Positions 26,364 to 34,491 of a DNA stretch of 64,000 nt are shown piece by piece. Numbering within the stretch: position 1 is the stretch's first letter; the number at the start of each line of letters is the position of its first letter. Source of the DNA: Mesorhizobium loti (GTDB taxonomy: Bacteria; Pseudomonadota; Alphaproteobacteria; Rhizobiales; Rhizobiaceae); the NCBI GenBank assembly GCA_014189435.1, contig CP050293.1:6019001-6083000 (forward strand), in the 5' to 3' direction. The translations under genes were made by a program, and so were the position numbers. The notes under the pieces were generated by a model, which was not told the origin of the DNA, made no database searches, and saw only the letters and a program-made list of their open reading frames with translations.

Positions 26364-27460
26364 GACACCACCCTGAGACGCGGGCGGCCGAATGTTTTTG
26401 CCGGGTCGTAGCGCGACAGATACGGATCCGGCGCGACCTCGTCTTCGCGGCTGACGACCTCGAAGAAGCCGTCGGCGATGCGCCCGATGATCACCGGCAG
26501 CGTTGCGTGCTGGGAGTGGGCGTCGATGGCGATAGGCCCGAGCCGGGTGGAAAAGCGCCGTTCGGCGAAGGCTTTGGAGAATTCCGCTGGACCGGATTCG
26601 GCATCCCTTGAGAGCACGTCGGCCATCACTTGCACGGAAGCATAGGCGGAGGCCTCGAAGGACGAGGCGAAGGCGGCCGGGCGCGGCGCGAAATACGGCC
26701 CGACCGACAAATGCCCTTTCCCGGATTCGCCGATCGCCGGCAATTCACCCTCGGTGAGGTTGCAGGAGATGACGGGGCAGGCTTCGGGGCGGAAGGCCGG
26801 ATCCTCGTCGCCCAAATCGCGATAGGCGGCCAGGAAGGCGTAGGACGAGGTGCCGATCAGATTGTTGAGGATGAAGTTCGGCCGCGTTGCCCGGATCTCC
26901 GCGATCAGGCGCGACACGTCGGTCTCGCCGATGCGCAGATAGCGTTCGCCCAGGACCTTACCGCCCGCATCGGCGATCAGGTCGCGGGCGACGCGGTTCA
27001 TCTCCCAGCCCCAGATGTAGTTCGAGCCGAGCAGGAAACCGTTGGCGCCGAAGCGCGGCACGACATGCGCCATCAGCGGCACCAGATGCTGGTTGGGGCA
27101 AGCGTGCATGTAGACGACATGCTCGTTGGCTTCGAAGCCCTCATAGGGGCAGGCGTACCAGAGCATGCCGCCGGCCTTCTCCAAGACCGGGATCGTCTCC
27201 TTGCGGCTCCAGGAGGTGACACAGCCGACGACATGGCGGGCGCTGCTGGTCTTGAAGATGTCCTCGCAAAGCGTCGCGTAGCGGTCCGCATTGCTTTGCG
27301 GATCGCGCTCGACCGGCACCAGCTCGATGCCTGAGCTGCGGTCGGCGTTGATGTCGGCGATCGCGCGCATCGCGCCCATGCGGCACGCATCGGAGACGAG
27401 CTGATAGCTCCCCGAGCGGGAATACAGGATGCCGATCTCGATACGCCGTTTCAAACACAA
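26360..27460 (-). CDS. amiC: AmiC-type amide-sensing protein (periplasmic-binding fold)
   Basis: A protein of about 366 residues with the type I periplasmic-binding fold, lacking a signal peptide and so cytoplasmic, as expected for AmiC. Recognisable elements are IEIGILYSRSGSYQLVSDAC, DPQSNADRYATLCEDIF, WYACPYEGFE and HACPNQHLVPLM, all close to the AmiC/UrtA pattern. It should bind an amide and release AmiR. The start is uncertain: TTG 27460 and TTG 27454 follow GGGG, and a GTG lies far upstream at 27553. It is the promoter-proximal gene of the operon, unlike Pseudomonas where amiE comes first. Confidence 0.88.
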   Translation of the reverse strand: MCLKRRIEIGILYSRSGSYQLVSDACRMGAMRAIADINADRSSGIELVPVERDPQSNADRYATLCEDIFKTSSARHVVGCVTSWSRKETIPVLEKAGGMLWYACPYEGFEANEHVVYMHACPNQHLVPLMAHVVPRFGANGFLLGSNYIWGWEMNRVARDLIADAGGKVLGERYLRIGETDVSRLIAEIRATRPNFILNNLIGTSSYAFLAAYRDLGDEDPAFRPEACPVISCNLTEGELPAIGESGKGHLSVGPYFAPRPAAFASSFEASAYASVQVMADVLSRDAESGPAEFSKAFAERRFSTRLGPIAIDAHSQHATLPVIIGRIADGFFEVVSREDEVAPDPYLSRYDPAKTFGRPRLRVVS

Positions 27461-27554
27461 CCCCAGAAATGACAATGCCCCGCAGCCAGCGCCGGAAGGG
27501 CGAGGCATACGAGGCATATTTGCCGCCCGGCGATCAGAGCCGGTATTTCGCACT

Positions 27555-27582
27555 AGCGTATTCGGTCCGGCGGGTCAGTCAA
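27555..27582 (-). promoter_or_regulatory. Candidate promoter of the amiC-amiR-transporter-amidase operon
   Basis: On the minus strand CTTGACT (TTGACT at 27577-27582) and TACGCT (27555-27560) are separated by 16 bp. The -35 fits the alphaproteobacterial CTTGAC consensus well, the -10 only partly. The roughly 95-nt leader that follows contains a CGCCGG...CCGGCG inverted repeat and could carry an ANTAR target. Confidence 0.45.
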
Positions 27583-27604
27583 GCGGGAAAGTGCGGCTCT
27601 AACC

Positions 27605-28474
27605 TCAACCCTGCCGCAACTGCTTCCGCCGCCAGGCAGCTGGCGCATCACCGACCCGCGCACGGAAAAACCGTGAGAAATACGCCGGATCGTCGAAGCC
27701 GATCTCGTAGGCGATGTCCTCGACCGTGCGCACGGTGAACAGCAGCAGGCGCTTGGCCTCGAGCAGCCGCCGTTCGCTGACGACCCGCTTGACGCCGCAG
27801 CCCAGCACCTCGCGGCTGGCCTTGTCGAGGAGATGCGGCGTGGTGGCCAGCGCCTCGACGTAGCGATCGACAGGCCAGTTGTCGCGGAAATGCGCATCGG
27901 CGAGCCGACGCAGGCCGAGCGCCAGCGACGCGTCGGAAGAGCCCGCAGTATCCTTGACCTCGGGGGCGAGCCTCGCGATGTGGGAGAGCGCGACGGCGAT
28001 CAGCGCCGGCAGGATCCTGTCATTGCCGGCCTGCGCCTCGGCGTATTCGGCGGCGATCATCTCCAGCACCGCCGCCAGCCTCGCCCACGCCGCGTGTAGC
28101 GGCAGACCATCGGCAAAGACCGGCCGGTCAAGCGGCAGCAGGCTGTGACTGGCGATTGCCGCGAGCGCGCCGTCGGCGACGGATACGACGATGGCGTCGG
28201 TGGCGGGGCCGATCGAGAAGCCATGCACGACGTTGCTCGGCACAAAGCTGACAGCAGGCGCCGAAAAGTCCCAGGATTGGTCTTCGATACGGTAAGTGCC
28301 GGAGCCGCTGATCCAGTAGGTGATCTGGCCCATCTGCGGGTGCTTGTGCGCCGCGACCTGACCGAGATGGACGTTGCTGCGGGCAAGCACGGTCTCGACA
28401 TGCAGGAAACCGACATCGAGCGGCCGAACCGGCTCGCCATAGACGAAGAAATCAGGGATGGAATTCTGGCTCAT
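27605..28474 (-). CDS. AraC-family regulator of 4-hydroxyphenylacetate catabolism (HpaA/PobR-like)
   Basis: 289 residues. The N-terminal cupin-like sensing domain includes HKHPQMGQITYWISGSGTY and the C-terminal double helix-turn-helix ends DIAYEIGFDDPAYFSRFFRA, the AraC signature. It resembles PobR/HpaA-type activators that respond to hydroxylated aromatic acids. I chose ATG 28474 over a longer frame reaching 28549, which would run into the hpaB promoter. It is divergent from hpaB with 93 bp between starts, so it is the probable activator of hpaBC. Confidence 0.85.
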   Translation of the reverse strand: MSQNSIPDFFVYGEPVRPLDVGFLHVETVLARSNVHLGQVAAHKHPQMGQITYWISGSGTYRIEDQSWDFSAPAVSFVPSNVVHGFSIGPATDAIVVSVADGALAAIASHSLLPLDRPVFADGLPLHAAWARLAAVLEMIAAEYAEAQAGNDRILPALIAVALSHIARLAPEVKDTAGSSDASLALGLRRLADAHFRDNWPVDRYVEALATTPHLLDKASREVLGCGVKRVVSERRLLEAKRLLLFTVRTVEDIAYEIGFDDPAYFSRFFRARVGDAPAAWRRKQLRQG

Positions 28475-28567
28475 GTCGCCGGAAAAAGTCCAGTCGGTTT
28501 TACCGTTCCGTCCATAACCGATCTCTGGTCCAGGCGCTACTCTTGTCACCGAAAGAGGAGGACCATC

Positions 28568-30112
28568 ATGCGATCAGAAGACTTCCGCGCCGACAAGGCA
28601 CGCCCGTTCACCGGCGCCGAATATCTGGAGAGCCTGCGCGACGGCCGCGAGGTCTATATCAACGGCGAACGCATAGCCGATGTCACCACGCATCCTTCGA
28701 TGCGCAATTCGGCGCGGTCGCTGGCACGCCTCTACGACGCCCTGCATGACCCCAAGCGGCGGGACACGCTGACCTCGCCGACCGACACCGGCTCGGGCGG
28801 CTACACCCACAAATACTTTCGCGTTGCCAAATCCTCGGCTGAGCTTGTTACCCAGCAGACGGCGATCGCCGAGTGGTCGCGCATGTCCTATGGCTGGATG
28901 GGGCGCACGCCCGACTACAAGGCGGCGCTGATGAACACGCTCGGCGCCAATGCCGACTGGTACGGGCCGTTCAAGGACAACGCGCTGTCCTGGCACAAAC
29001 GTGCGCAGGAAGCCGCGCTGTTCATGAACCACGCCATCGTCAACCCGCCGATCGACCGCCACAAGCCGGCCGAACAGGTGAAGGACGTCTTCGTCCACAT
29101 CACCAAGGAGACGGATGCCGGCATCTATGTCTCCGGCGCCAAGGTGGTGGCGACGTCCTCGGCGCTGACCCACTACAATTTCCTGGCGCAGGGATCGGCG
29201 ACGGTGACCGAGGATCCTTCGCTGTCGGTGATGTTCATCGTGCCGATGAATGCGCCGGGGATAAAGATGTTCTGCCGCGTCTCCTATGAGCAGACGGCCA
29301 ACACTGTGGCGGCACCCTTCGACTATCCGCTGTCGTCGCGCTTCGACGAGAACGACGCGATCCTGGTGCTCGACAATGTCTTCATCCCCTGGGAGGACGT
29401 GCTGGTGCTGCGCGATGCGCAGAAAATCCTGTCCTTCCACCCGGCGTCCGGCTTCATGCACGGCTACTGTTTTCAGGGCTGCACGCGTTTCGCCGTCAAG
29501 CTCGACTTCCTCGCCGGCCTGCTGGCCAAGGCGCTGCGCGCCACCGGCGGCGACGCCTTCCGCGGCAACCAGGCGGCACTTGGCGAGGTCATTGCGCTCA
29601 GGCACATGTTCTGGAGCTTTTCCAACGCCATGGCCTATAACCCGATCCCATGGGCGAATGGCGCGGTGCTGCCCAATCTCGAAGCCGCACTCGCCTACCG
29701 CACCTTCATGTCGGAAGCCTATCCACGCGTCATCGACACCGTGCGCCGGGTGATCGCTTCCGGGCTGATCTACCTGCCGTCGTCGGTGCGCGATTTCAAC
29801 AACCCCGAGATCGACAGATACCTGGCGCAATATGTGCGCGGCTCCAACGACATGGGCCATATCGAGCGCATCAAGATCATGAAGCTGTTGTGGGATGCGA
29901 CCGGCACCGAGTTCGGCGGCCGCCACGCGCTCTATGAGCTCAACTATGCCGGCGCGCCGGAAGAGGTGCGGCTGCAGGTGCTGAAGGGGGCTGAGCGCGG
30001 CGGGCGGCTGAAGGCGATGGAGGAACTGGTCGACACCTGCATGGCCGACTATGACGAGAATGGCTGGACGGGCGACACCTGGCTCGATCCGCTTGCCTCG
30101 ATGGCTGAGTGA
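28568..30112 (+). CDS. hpaB: 4-hydroxyphenylacetate 3-monooxygenase, oxygenase component
   Basis: 514 residues, the usual size of HpaB. It uses FADH2 supplied by HpaC to hydroxylate 4-hydroxyphenylacetate to homoprotocatechuate. Family marks are the start FTGAEYLESLRDGREVYING, then SYGWMGRTPDYKAAL, and the C-terminal ARGxDMxHIERIK-type segment (VRGSNDMGHIERIKIMKLLW). The ATG at 28568 follows AGGAGGA at ideal spacing. hpaC starts 7 bp after its stop, so the two components are co-translated. Confidence 0.96.
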   Translation: MRSEDFRADKARPFTGAEYLESLRDGREVYINGERIADVTTHPSMRNSARSLARLYDALHDPKRRDTLTSPTDTGSGGYTHKYFRVAKSSAELVTQQTAIAEWSRMSYGWMGRTPDYKAALMNTLGANADWYGPFKDNALSWHKRAQEAALFMNHAIVNPPIDRHKPAEQVKDVFVHITKETDAGIYVSGAKVVATSSALTHYNFLAQGSATVTEDPSLSVMFIVPMNAPGIKMFCRVSYEQTANTVAAPFDYPLSSRFDENDAILVLDNVFIPWEDVLVLRDAQKILSFHPASGFMHGYCFQGCTRFAVKLDFLAGLLAKALRATGGDAFRGNQAALGEVIALRHMFWSFSNAMAYNPIPWANGAVLPNLEAALAYRTFMSEAYPRVIDTVRRVIASGLIYLPSSVRDFNNPEIDRYLAQYVRGSNDMGHIERIKIMKLLWDATGTEFGGRHALYELNYAGAPEEVRLQVLKGAERGGRLKAMEELVDTCMADYDENGWTGDTWLDPLASMAE

Positions 30113-30118
30113 AATCAG

Positions 30119-30628
30119 ATGGCCACGCAGATTTCGAAAACCGATTTCCGCGACGCCATGGCGAGGGTCTGCGCGCCGGTCAACATCGTCACCACCGACG
30201 GGCCGGCGGGCCGCGGCGGCTTCACCGCCACCGCCATGTGCAGCGTTTCCGACGAGCCGCCGACGCTGCTCGTGTGCATGAACGGGCGCTCGACGCAGGC
30301 CGCCATGTTCCTGTCCAACCGGCGCTTCTGCGTCAACGTGCTGACGCATGACCACATGCATCTGGCGGGAAAATTTGCCGGCGCGACCAGGGACATGGAA
30401 GCGCGCTATTCGGCGGCGCGCTGGCAGACGCTGACCTCCGGCACGCCGGCGCTGTCAGATGCGATCGTCAATTTCGATTGCGAGATCGAGACCGTGCATG
30501 TCGTGGGCACGCACAATGTCATGATCGGCCGCGTCATCGATGTCAGGCACGGCAGCGGCGGCTCGGCCCTGCTCTATGTCGACCGAACCTACACGCAGCC
30601 GACGCGGCTTGGCAGCTTTGGTGGGTGA
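30119..30628 (+). CDS. hpaC: Flavin reductase component of 4-hydroxyphenylacetate 3-monooxygenase
   Basis: 169 residues. It is a HpaC/RutF-type flavin reductase, with FRDAMARVCAPVNIVTTDGP, GFTATAMCSVSDEPPTLLVC, NVLTHDHMHLAGKFAG and the C-terminal flavin-binding end. It uses NAD(P)H to make free FADH2 for HpaB. It lies 6 bp after hpaB in the same direction. Confidence 0.95.
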   Translation: MATQISKTDFRDAMARVCAPVNIVTTDGPAGRGGFTATAMCSVSDEPPTLLVCMNGRSTQAAMFLSNRRFCVNVLTHDHMHLAGKFAGATRDMEARYSAARWQTLTSGTPALSDAIVNFDCEIETVHVVGTHNVMIGRVIDVRHGSGGSALLYVDRTYTQPTRLGSFGG

Positions 30629-30678
30629 GTTTTCAGATGGCGCCTCCGCTTGACGGGTTGGAGCCGAAGCCTCCCCAA

Positions 30679-30866
30679 CGTCGTCATCCTAGGGCGAAGC
30701 AGGAGCGAAGCTCCGTCGCGGAGACCCTAGGATCCATGCCGCGACCTCAGGCATAGAGTGCAACGGAGCAGGATTCTGCACCGCTGTAGCGCTCAGGAGT
30801 CCCGGCATGGATCCTCGGGTCTGCGCCGCGTCGCTGCGCTCCTTGCTCCGCCCGTGGATGACGAAG
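30679..30866. repeat. Intergenic inverted-repeat element, family C copy 1
   Basis: 188 bp, with mirrored ends: CGTCGTCATCC...GGGCGAAGC at the left and GCTCCGCCCGTGGATGACGAAG at the right. It is over 80% alike by eye to 49965-50152, also 188 bp. It occupies most of the space between hpaC and hpaR; no gene is seen in 30629-30944. Confidence 0.88.
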
Positions 30867-30944
30867 TGATTGATGTTTCAGTTAATCGCCAAGGTAAGCG
30901 ACGCCTCAACGCAAGCGACCCGTCGACACATCTGCGCCGGGGGC

Positions 30945-31373
30945 TCAGCTCTCGCCGTCGATCAAGCTCTCCAGCAAATCGAGCAGCTGCTCGAGCTTCT
31001 CATGGCCGAAGCGCTGTTCGATGTCGTCGTAGATGACGCGACGCTCTGGCGAAAGGGCGTCGATCAGGGCGGAACCGGCAGGCGCAATGGTCAGCACGAC
31101 GCGGCGGCCGTCGCCTTCGGCCTTGTTGCGAGTGATGAATTTGCGGCCCTCCAGCGCCTTGATGATGCGCGTCAGGCTGGGCGGCAAAACCGAGGCGCGA
31201 TCGGCAAGTTCCGTCGCCTCGACCGGGCCGGCTTCGCTCAGCACACGCAGCACACGCCATTGCTGTTCGGTCACGTCATGCGCCGCAAGCATCGGCCGAA
31301 ACCGCGCCATCACCGCTTCGCGGGCATGAAGCAGCGCCATTGGCAGGGAACGACGGGTGTTTTCAGGCAGCAA
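30945..31373 (-). CDS. hpaR: MarR-family repressor of homoprotocatechuate degradation
   Basis: A MarR protein of about 142 residues. It contains ALLHAREAVMARFRPML, DVTEQQWRVLRVLSEAG, LPPSLTRIIKALEGRKFITR and an arginine-rich wing (AEGDGRRVVLTI), closely following HpaR. TTG 31373, with GGAG ten bases upstream, gives a sensible N-terminus; ATG 31340 is the alternative. The frame remains open far upstream, but that part is intergenic. It is divergent from the hpaFEDGH operon, whose promoter carries a matching palindromic operator. Confidence 0.88.
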   Translation of the reverse strand: MLPENTRRSLPMALLHAREAVMARFRPMLAAHDVTEQQWRVLRVLSEAGPVEATELADRASVLPPSLTRIIKALEGRKFITRNKAEGDGRRVVLTIAPAGSALIDALSPERRVIYDDIEQRFGHEKLEQLLDLLESLIDGES

Positions 31374-31485
31374 GAAAAAGAAACTCCCCACGCTGGCTTG
31401 CGATCGAGAACAGGCCTCAGCCGAATCCGCCTGCCAAGGCCTGCTCCTGCCATCCCGTATCGTTGCGCCAAGCCCGATGCAAGAC

Positions 31486-31527
31486 TTGACTTCGCCGATG
31501 TTGCATGTAATTAACGCGTTAACTACA
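31486..31527 (+). promoter_or_regulatory. Promoter and HpaR operator of the hpaFEDGH operon
   Basis: TTGACT (31486-31491) and TAATTA (31508-31513) are 16 bp apart and lie about 45-70 bp before hpaF. The 22-bp near-perfect palindrome TGTAATTAACGCGTTAACTACA (core TTAACGCGTTAA) at 31506-31527 covers the -10. That is the expected position for a MarR-type repressor blocking polymerase. Confidence 0.72.
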
Positions 31528-31556
31528 ACAAAGCAATAACCAGGGAACGAAACGTC

Positions 31557-31943
31557 GTGCCTCACTTCTCCATCGAGTATTCGGCCAATCTCGATGCCAA
31601 GGTCGATATGGGCGAATTGTGCGCGCTGGTGTTGCGCACCGTGCTGGACACCGGGCTGTTCGAGACCGGCGCCGTGCGGGTGCGGGCCTTTCGCGCCGAG
31701 GCCTATGCGGTGGCCGACCGGCTGCCGGAAAATGCCTTTCTCGACATGTCGTTTCGCATCGGAACAGGACGCAGCGCTGACGACAAGAAGCGAACCGGCG
31801 AGGCTATCTTCGCGGCGGTGAGCGAGCACTTGGCCACGCTGTTCGAGACGCCGCATTTCGCCCTGTCGCTCGAAATCCGGGAAATCGACCCGGTGCTGAG
31901 CTGGAAGAAAAACGCAATCCACCCGCGACTGCGCGGCAAGTGA
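31557..31943 (+). CDS. hpaF: 5-carboxymethyl-2-hydroxymuconate delta-isomerase
   Basis: 128 residues, the usual size of CHMI. It starts MPHFSIEYSANL, giving the catalytic N-terminal Pro of the tautomerase superfamily after Met removal. It ends with DPVLSWKKNAIHPRL, also conserved. It isomerises 5-carboxymethyl-2-hydroxymuconate. GTG 31557 follows AGGGA. It is the first gene of the meta-cleavage operon, 11 bp before hpaE. Confidence 0.93.
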   Translation: MPHFSIEYSANLDAKVDMGELCALVLRTVLDTGLFETGAVRVRAFRAEAYAVADRLPENAFLDMSFRIGTGRSADDKKRTGEAIFAAVSEHLATLFETPHFALSLEIREIDPVLSWKKNAIHPRLRGK

Positions 31944-31954
31944 CGGAACCCGAT

Positions 31955-33472
31955 ATGTCCGACCTGCAAGGCAATCTGAACAAGGCCGAGGCCTATCTGG
32001 CCCGCTTCAAGCGCGACGGCGTGTTGAACCAGATCGGCGGCGAGGCGGTGCCGGCGCTCGACGGCACGACGTTCGAAACGCTGTCGCCGGTCGACCTCAA
32101 GCCGCTGGCCAAGGTCGCGCGCGGCGGCGCCGCCGACATCGACCGCGCCGCCAGGGCGGCCAAGGCGGCGTTTCCGGCCTGGGCCGCGTTGCCGGGCGAG
32201 GCGCGCAAGAAGCTGCTGCACAAAATCGCCGACGCGATCGAGGCGCGCGCCGAGGAGATCGCCTTCGTCGAATGCATGGATACCGGCCAGGCGCTGAAGT
32301 TCATGGCCAAGGCGGCGTTGCGCGGCGCCGAGAATTTCCGCTTCTTCGCCGACCGTGCGCCCGAAGCGCGCGACGGCGAGACGCTGCGCACGACAGGCCA
32401 GGTCAACCTGACCACACGGGTGCCGATCGGCCCGGTCGGCATCATCACGCCGTGGAACACGCCGTTCATGCTGTCGACCTGGAAGATCGCGCCGGCGCTG
32501 GCGGCCGGCTGCACCGTGGTTCATAAGCCGGCTGAATTCTCGCCGCTGAGCGCCCGCCTGCTGATCGAGATCGCCGAGGAAGCCGGCCTGCCGAAAGGTG
32601 TGTGGAACCTGGTCAACGGTCTTGGCGAAGATGCCGGCAAGGCGCTGACCGAGCATCCCGACATCAAGGCGATCGGCTTTGTCGGCGAGAGCCGCACCGG
32701 CTCGATGATCATGAAACAGGGCGCCGACACGCTGAAGCGCGTGCATTTCGAGCTTGGCGGCAAGAACCCGGTGATCGTCTTTGCCGACGCCGATCTCGAG
32801 CGCGCCGCCGATGCCGCCGTGTTCATGATCTATTCGCTGAATGGCGAACGCTGCACCTCATCGTCGCGCCTGCTGGTCGAAGCCTCGGTCTATGAGAGCT
32901 TCACCGCCAAGGTCGCGGAGAGGGCGAAGCGCATCGTCGTCGGCCACCCGCTCGATCCGAAGACGGTGGTCGGGCCGCTCATCCATCCGGTGCATGAAAA
33001 GAAGGTGCTGTCCTATATCGACATCGGCAGGTCGGAGGGGGCCACGCTCGCCGTCGGCGGCGGCAAGGTCGATGGTCCGGGCGGCGGCTGCTATGTCGGC
33101 CCGACCCTGTTCACCAACGTCTCCAACGGCATGCGCATCGCCCAGGAGGAGATCTTCGGGCCGGTGCTGAGCGCCATTCCCTTCAAGGACGAGGCCGAAG
33201 CGCTGGCGCTGGCCAACGACACGCAATACGGCTTGACCGGCTATCTCTGGACCTCGGACGTCACCCGCGCGTTTCGCTTCACCGACACGCTGGATGCCGG
33301 CATGATCTGGGTCAATTCCGAGAATGTGCGGCATTTGCCGACGCCGTTCGGCGGCGTCAAGAATTCCGGCATCGGCCGCGACGGCGGCGACCATTCCTTC
33401 GATTTCTACATGGAGACGAAGAACGTGGCCTTCGCGACGACCGCGCACGCGATCCAGAAACTTGGCGGCTGA
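31955..33472 (+). CDS. hpaE: 5-carboxymethyl-2-hydroxymuconate semialdehyde dehydrogenase
   Basis: 505-residue aldehyde dehydrogenase. It has the cofactor segment GPVGIITPWNTPFMLSTWK, the catalytic Glu in FELGGKNP and nucleophilic Cys in NGERCTSSSR. The GVKNSGIGRDGGDHSFDFYM ending is typical of HpaE. It oxidises the ring-cleavage product CHMS to the diacid. ATG 31955 was preferred to a GTG overlapping the hpaF stop. It is followed after 13 bp by hpaD. Confidence 0.94.
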   Translation: MSDLQGNLNKAEAYLARFKRDGVLNQIGGEAVPALDGTTFETLSPVDLKPLAKVARGGAADIDRAARAAKAAFPAWAALPGEARKKLLHKIADAIEARAEEIAFVECMDTGQALKFMAKAALRGAENFRFFADRAPEARDGETLRTTGQVNLTTRVPIGPVGIITPWNTPFMLSTWKIAPALAAGCTVVHKPAEFSPLSARLLIEIAEEAGLPKGVWNLVNGLGEDAGKALTEHPDIKAIGFVGESRTGSMIMKQGADTLKRVHFELGGKNPVIVFADADLERAADAAVFMIYSLNGERCTSSSRLLVEASVYESFTAKVAERAKRIVVGHPLDPKTVVGPLIHPVHEKKVLSYIDIGRSEGATLAVGGGKVDGPGGGCYVGPTLFTNVSNGMRIAQEEIFGPVLSAIPFKDEAEALALANDTQYGLTGYLWTSDVTRAFRFTDTLDAGMIWVNSENVRHLPTPFGGVKNSGIGRDGGDHSFDFYMETKNVAFATTAHAIQKLGG

Positions 33473-33485
33473 CGGAGGAAATCAG

Positions 33486-34466
33486 ATGCCCTTGCCCAAG
33501 CCCAATCTCTACCCCGCCTTCAACATCGTGCGCCTCAGCCATGTCGAGCTGGCCGTCACCGACCTCGCCAAATCCCGCGCCTTCTATGTGGATACGCTCG
33601 GCCTGCAGGTCACCGACGAGACATCGGACGCCATCTATCTCAGGGCGCTGGAGGAGCGCGGGCACCATTGCATCGTGCTGAAGAAGGCGGCAGCAGCCGA
33701 AGCGCGCGACCTCGGCTTCAAGCTGTTCTCCGAGGAGGACCTCGACAAGGCCGAACATTTCTTCAAAGGCAAAAGCCTGCCTGTGGAATGGGTCGAGCGG
33801 CCCTACCAGTCGCGCACCTTCCGCACCCGCGATCCGCACGGCATACCGCTCGAATTCTATGCCCAGATGGATCGGCTGCCGCCGATCCACCAGAAATATG
33901 CGCTCTACAAGGGCGTCAAGCCGCTGCGCATCGACCACTTCAACTGCTTCTCGCCCAATGTCGACGAGTCCGTCGCCTTCTACAACGAGCTCGGCTTCCG
34001 GGTGACCGAGTATACCGAGGATGCCAGTAGCGGAAAGCTGTGGGCGGCGTGGACACATCGCAAGGGCGGCGTGCACGACATCGCCTTCACCAACGGCGTC
34101 GGTCCGCGCCTGCACCACGTCGCCTTCTGGGTGCCGACGCCGCTCAACATCATCGACCTGCTCGATCTGATGGCGACGACAGGCTATCTGCCGAACATCG
34201 AACGCGGGCCCGGCCGGCACGGCATCTCCAATGCCTTCTTCCTGTATGTCCGTGATCCGGACAACCACCGCATCGAGATCTATTGCTCGGATTACCAGAC
34301 CGTCGATCCGGACCTGGAGCCGATCAAGTGGGACCTCAAGGACCCGCAGCGCCAGACGCTGTGGGGCGCGCCGGCGCCGAAAAGCTGGTTCGAGGAGGGC
34401 AGCACCTTCGCCGGCGCCAGGGCACGCCAGCCGGATTTGACGGCATCGCCGATCATTGCGCCGTGA
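33486..34466 (+). CDS. hpaD: 3,4-dihydroxyphenylacetate 2,3-dioxygenase, type I extradiol (VOC fold)
   Basis: 326 residues. It opens the homoprotocatechuate ring next to the diol. The protein is the vicinal-oxygen-chelate type, as in Brevibacterium/Arthrobacter HPCD and MndD, and not the LigB-type HpaD of E. coli. Candidate metal ligands are His at about 151 (RIDHFNCF), His at 210/211 (RLHHVAFW) and Glu at about 264 (NHRIEIYCSDYQ). GGAGGAAATCAG precedes the ATG at 33486; the longer upstream frame overlaps hpaE and is not coding. Confidence 0.94.
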   Translation: MPLPKPNLYPAFNIVRLSHVELAVTDLAKSRAFYVDTLGLQVTDETSDAIYLRALEERGHHCIVLKKAAAAEARDLGFKLFSEEDLDKAEHFFKGKSLPVEWVERPYQSRTFRTRDPHGIPLEFYAQMDRLPPIHQKYALYKGVKPLRIDHFNCFSPNVDESVAFYNELGFRVTEYTEDASSGKLWAAWTHRKGGVHDIAFTNGVGPRLHHVAFWVPTPLNIIDLLDLMATTGYLPNIERGPGRHGISNAFFLYVRDPDNHRIEIYCSDYQTVDPDLEPIKWDLKDPQRQTLWGAPAPKSWFEEGSTFAGARARQPDLTASPIIAP

Positions 34467-34491
34467 CGATGGACCTTACGAGGAGACCCTG

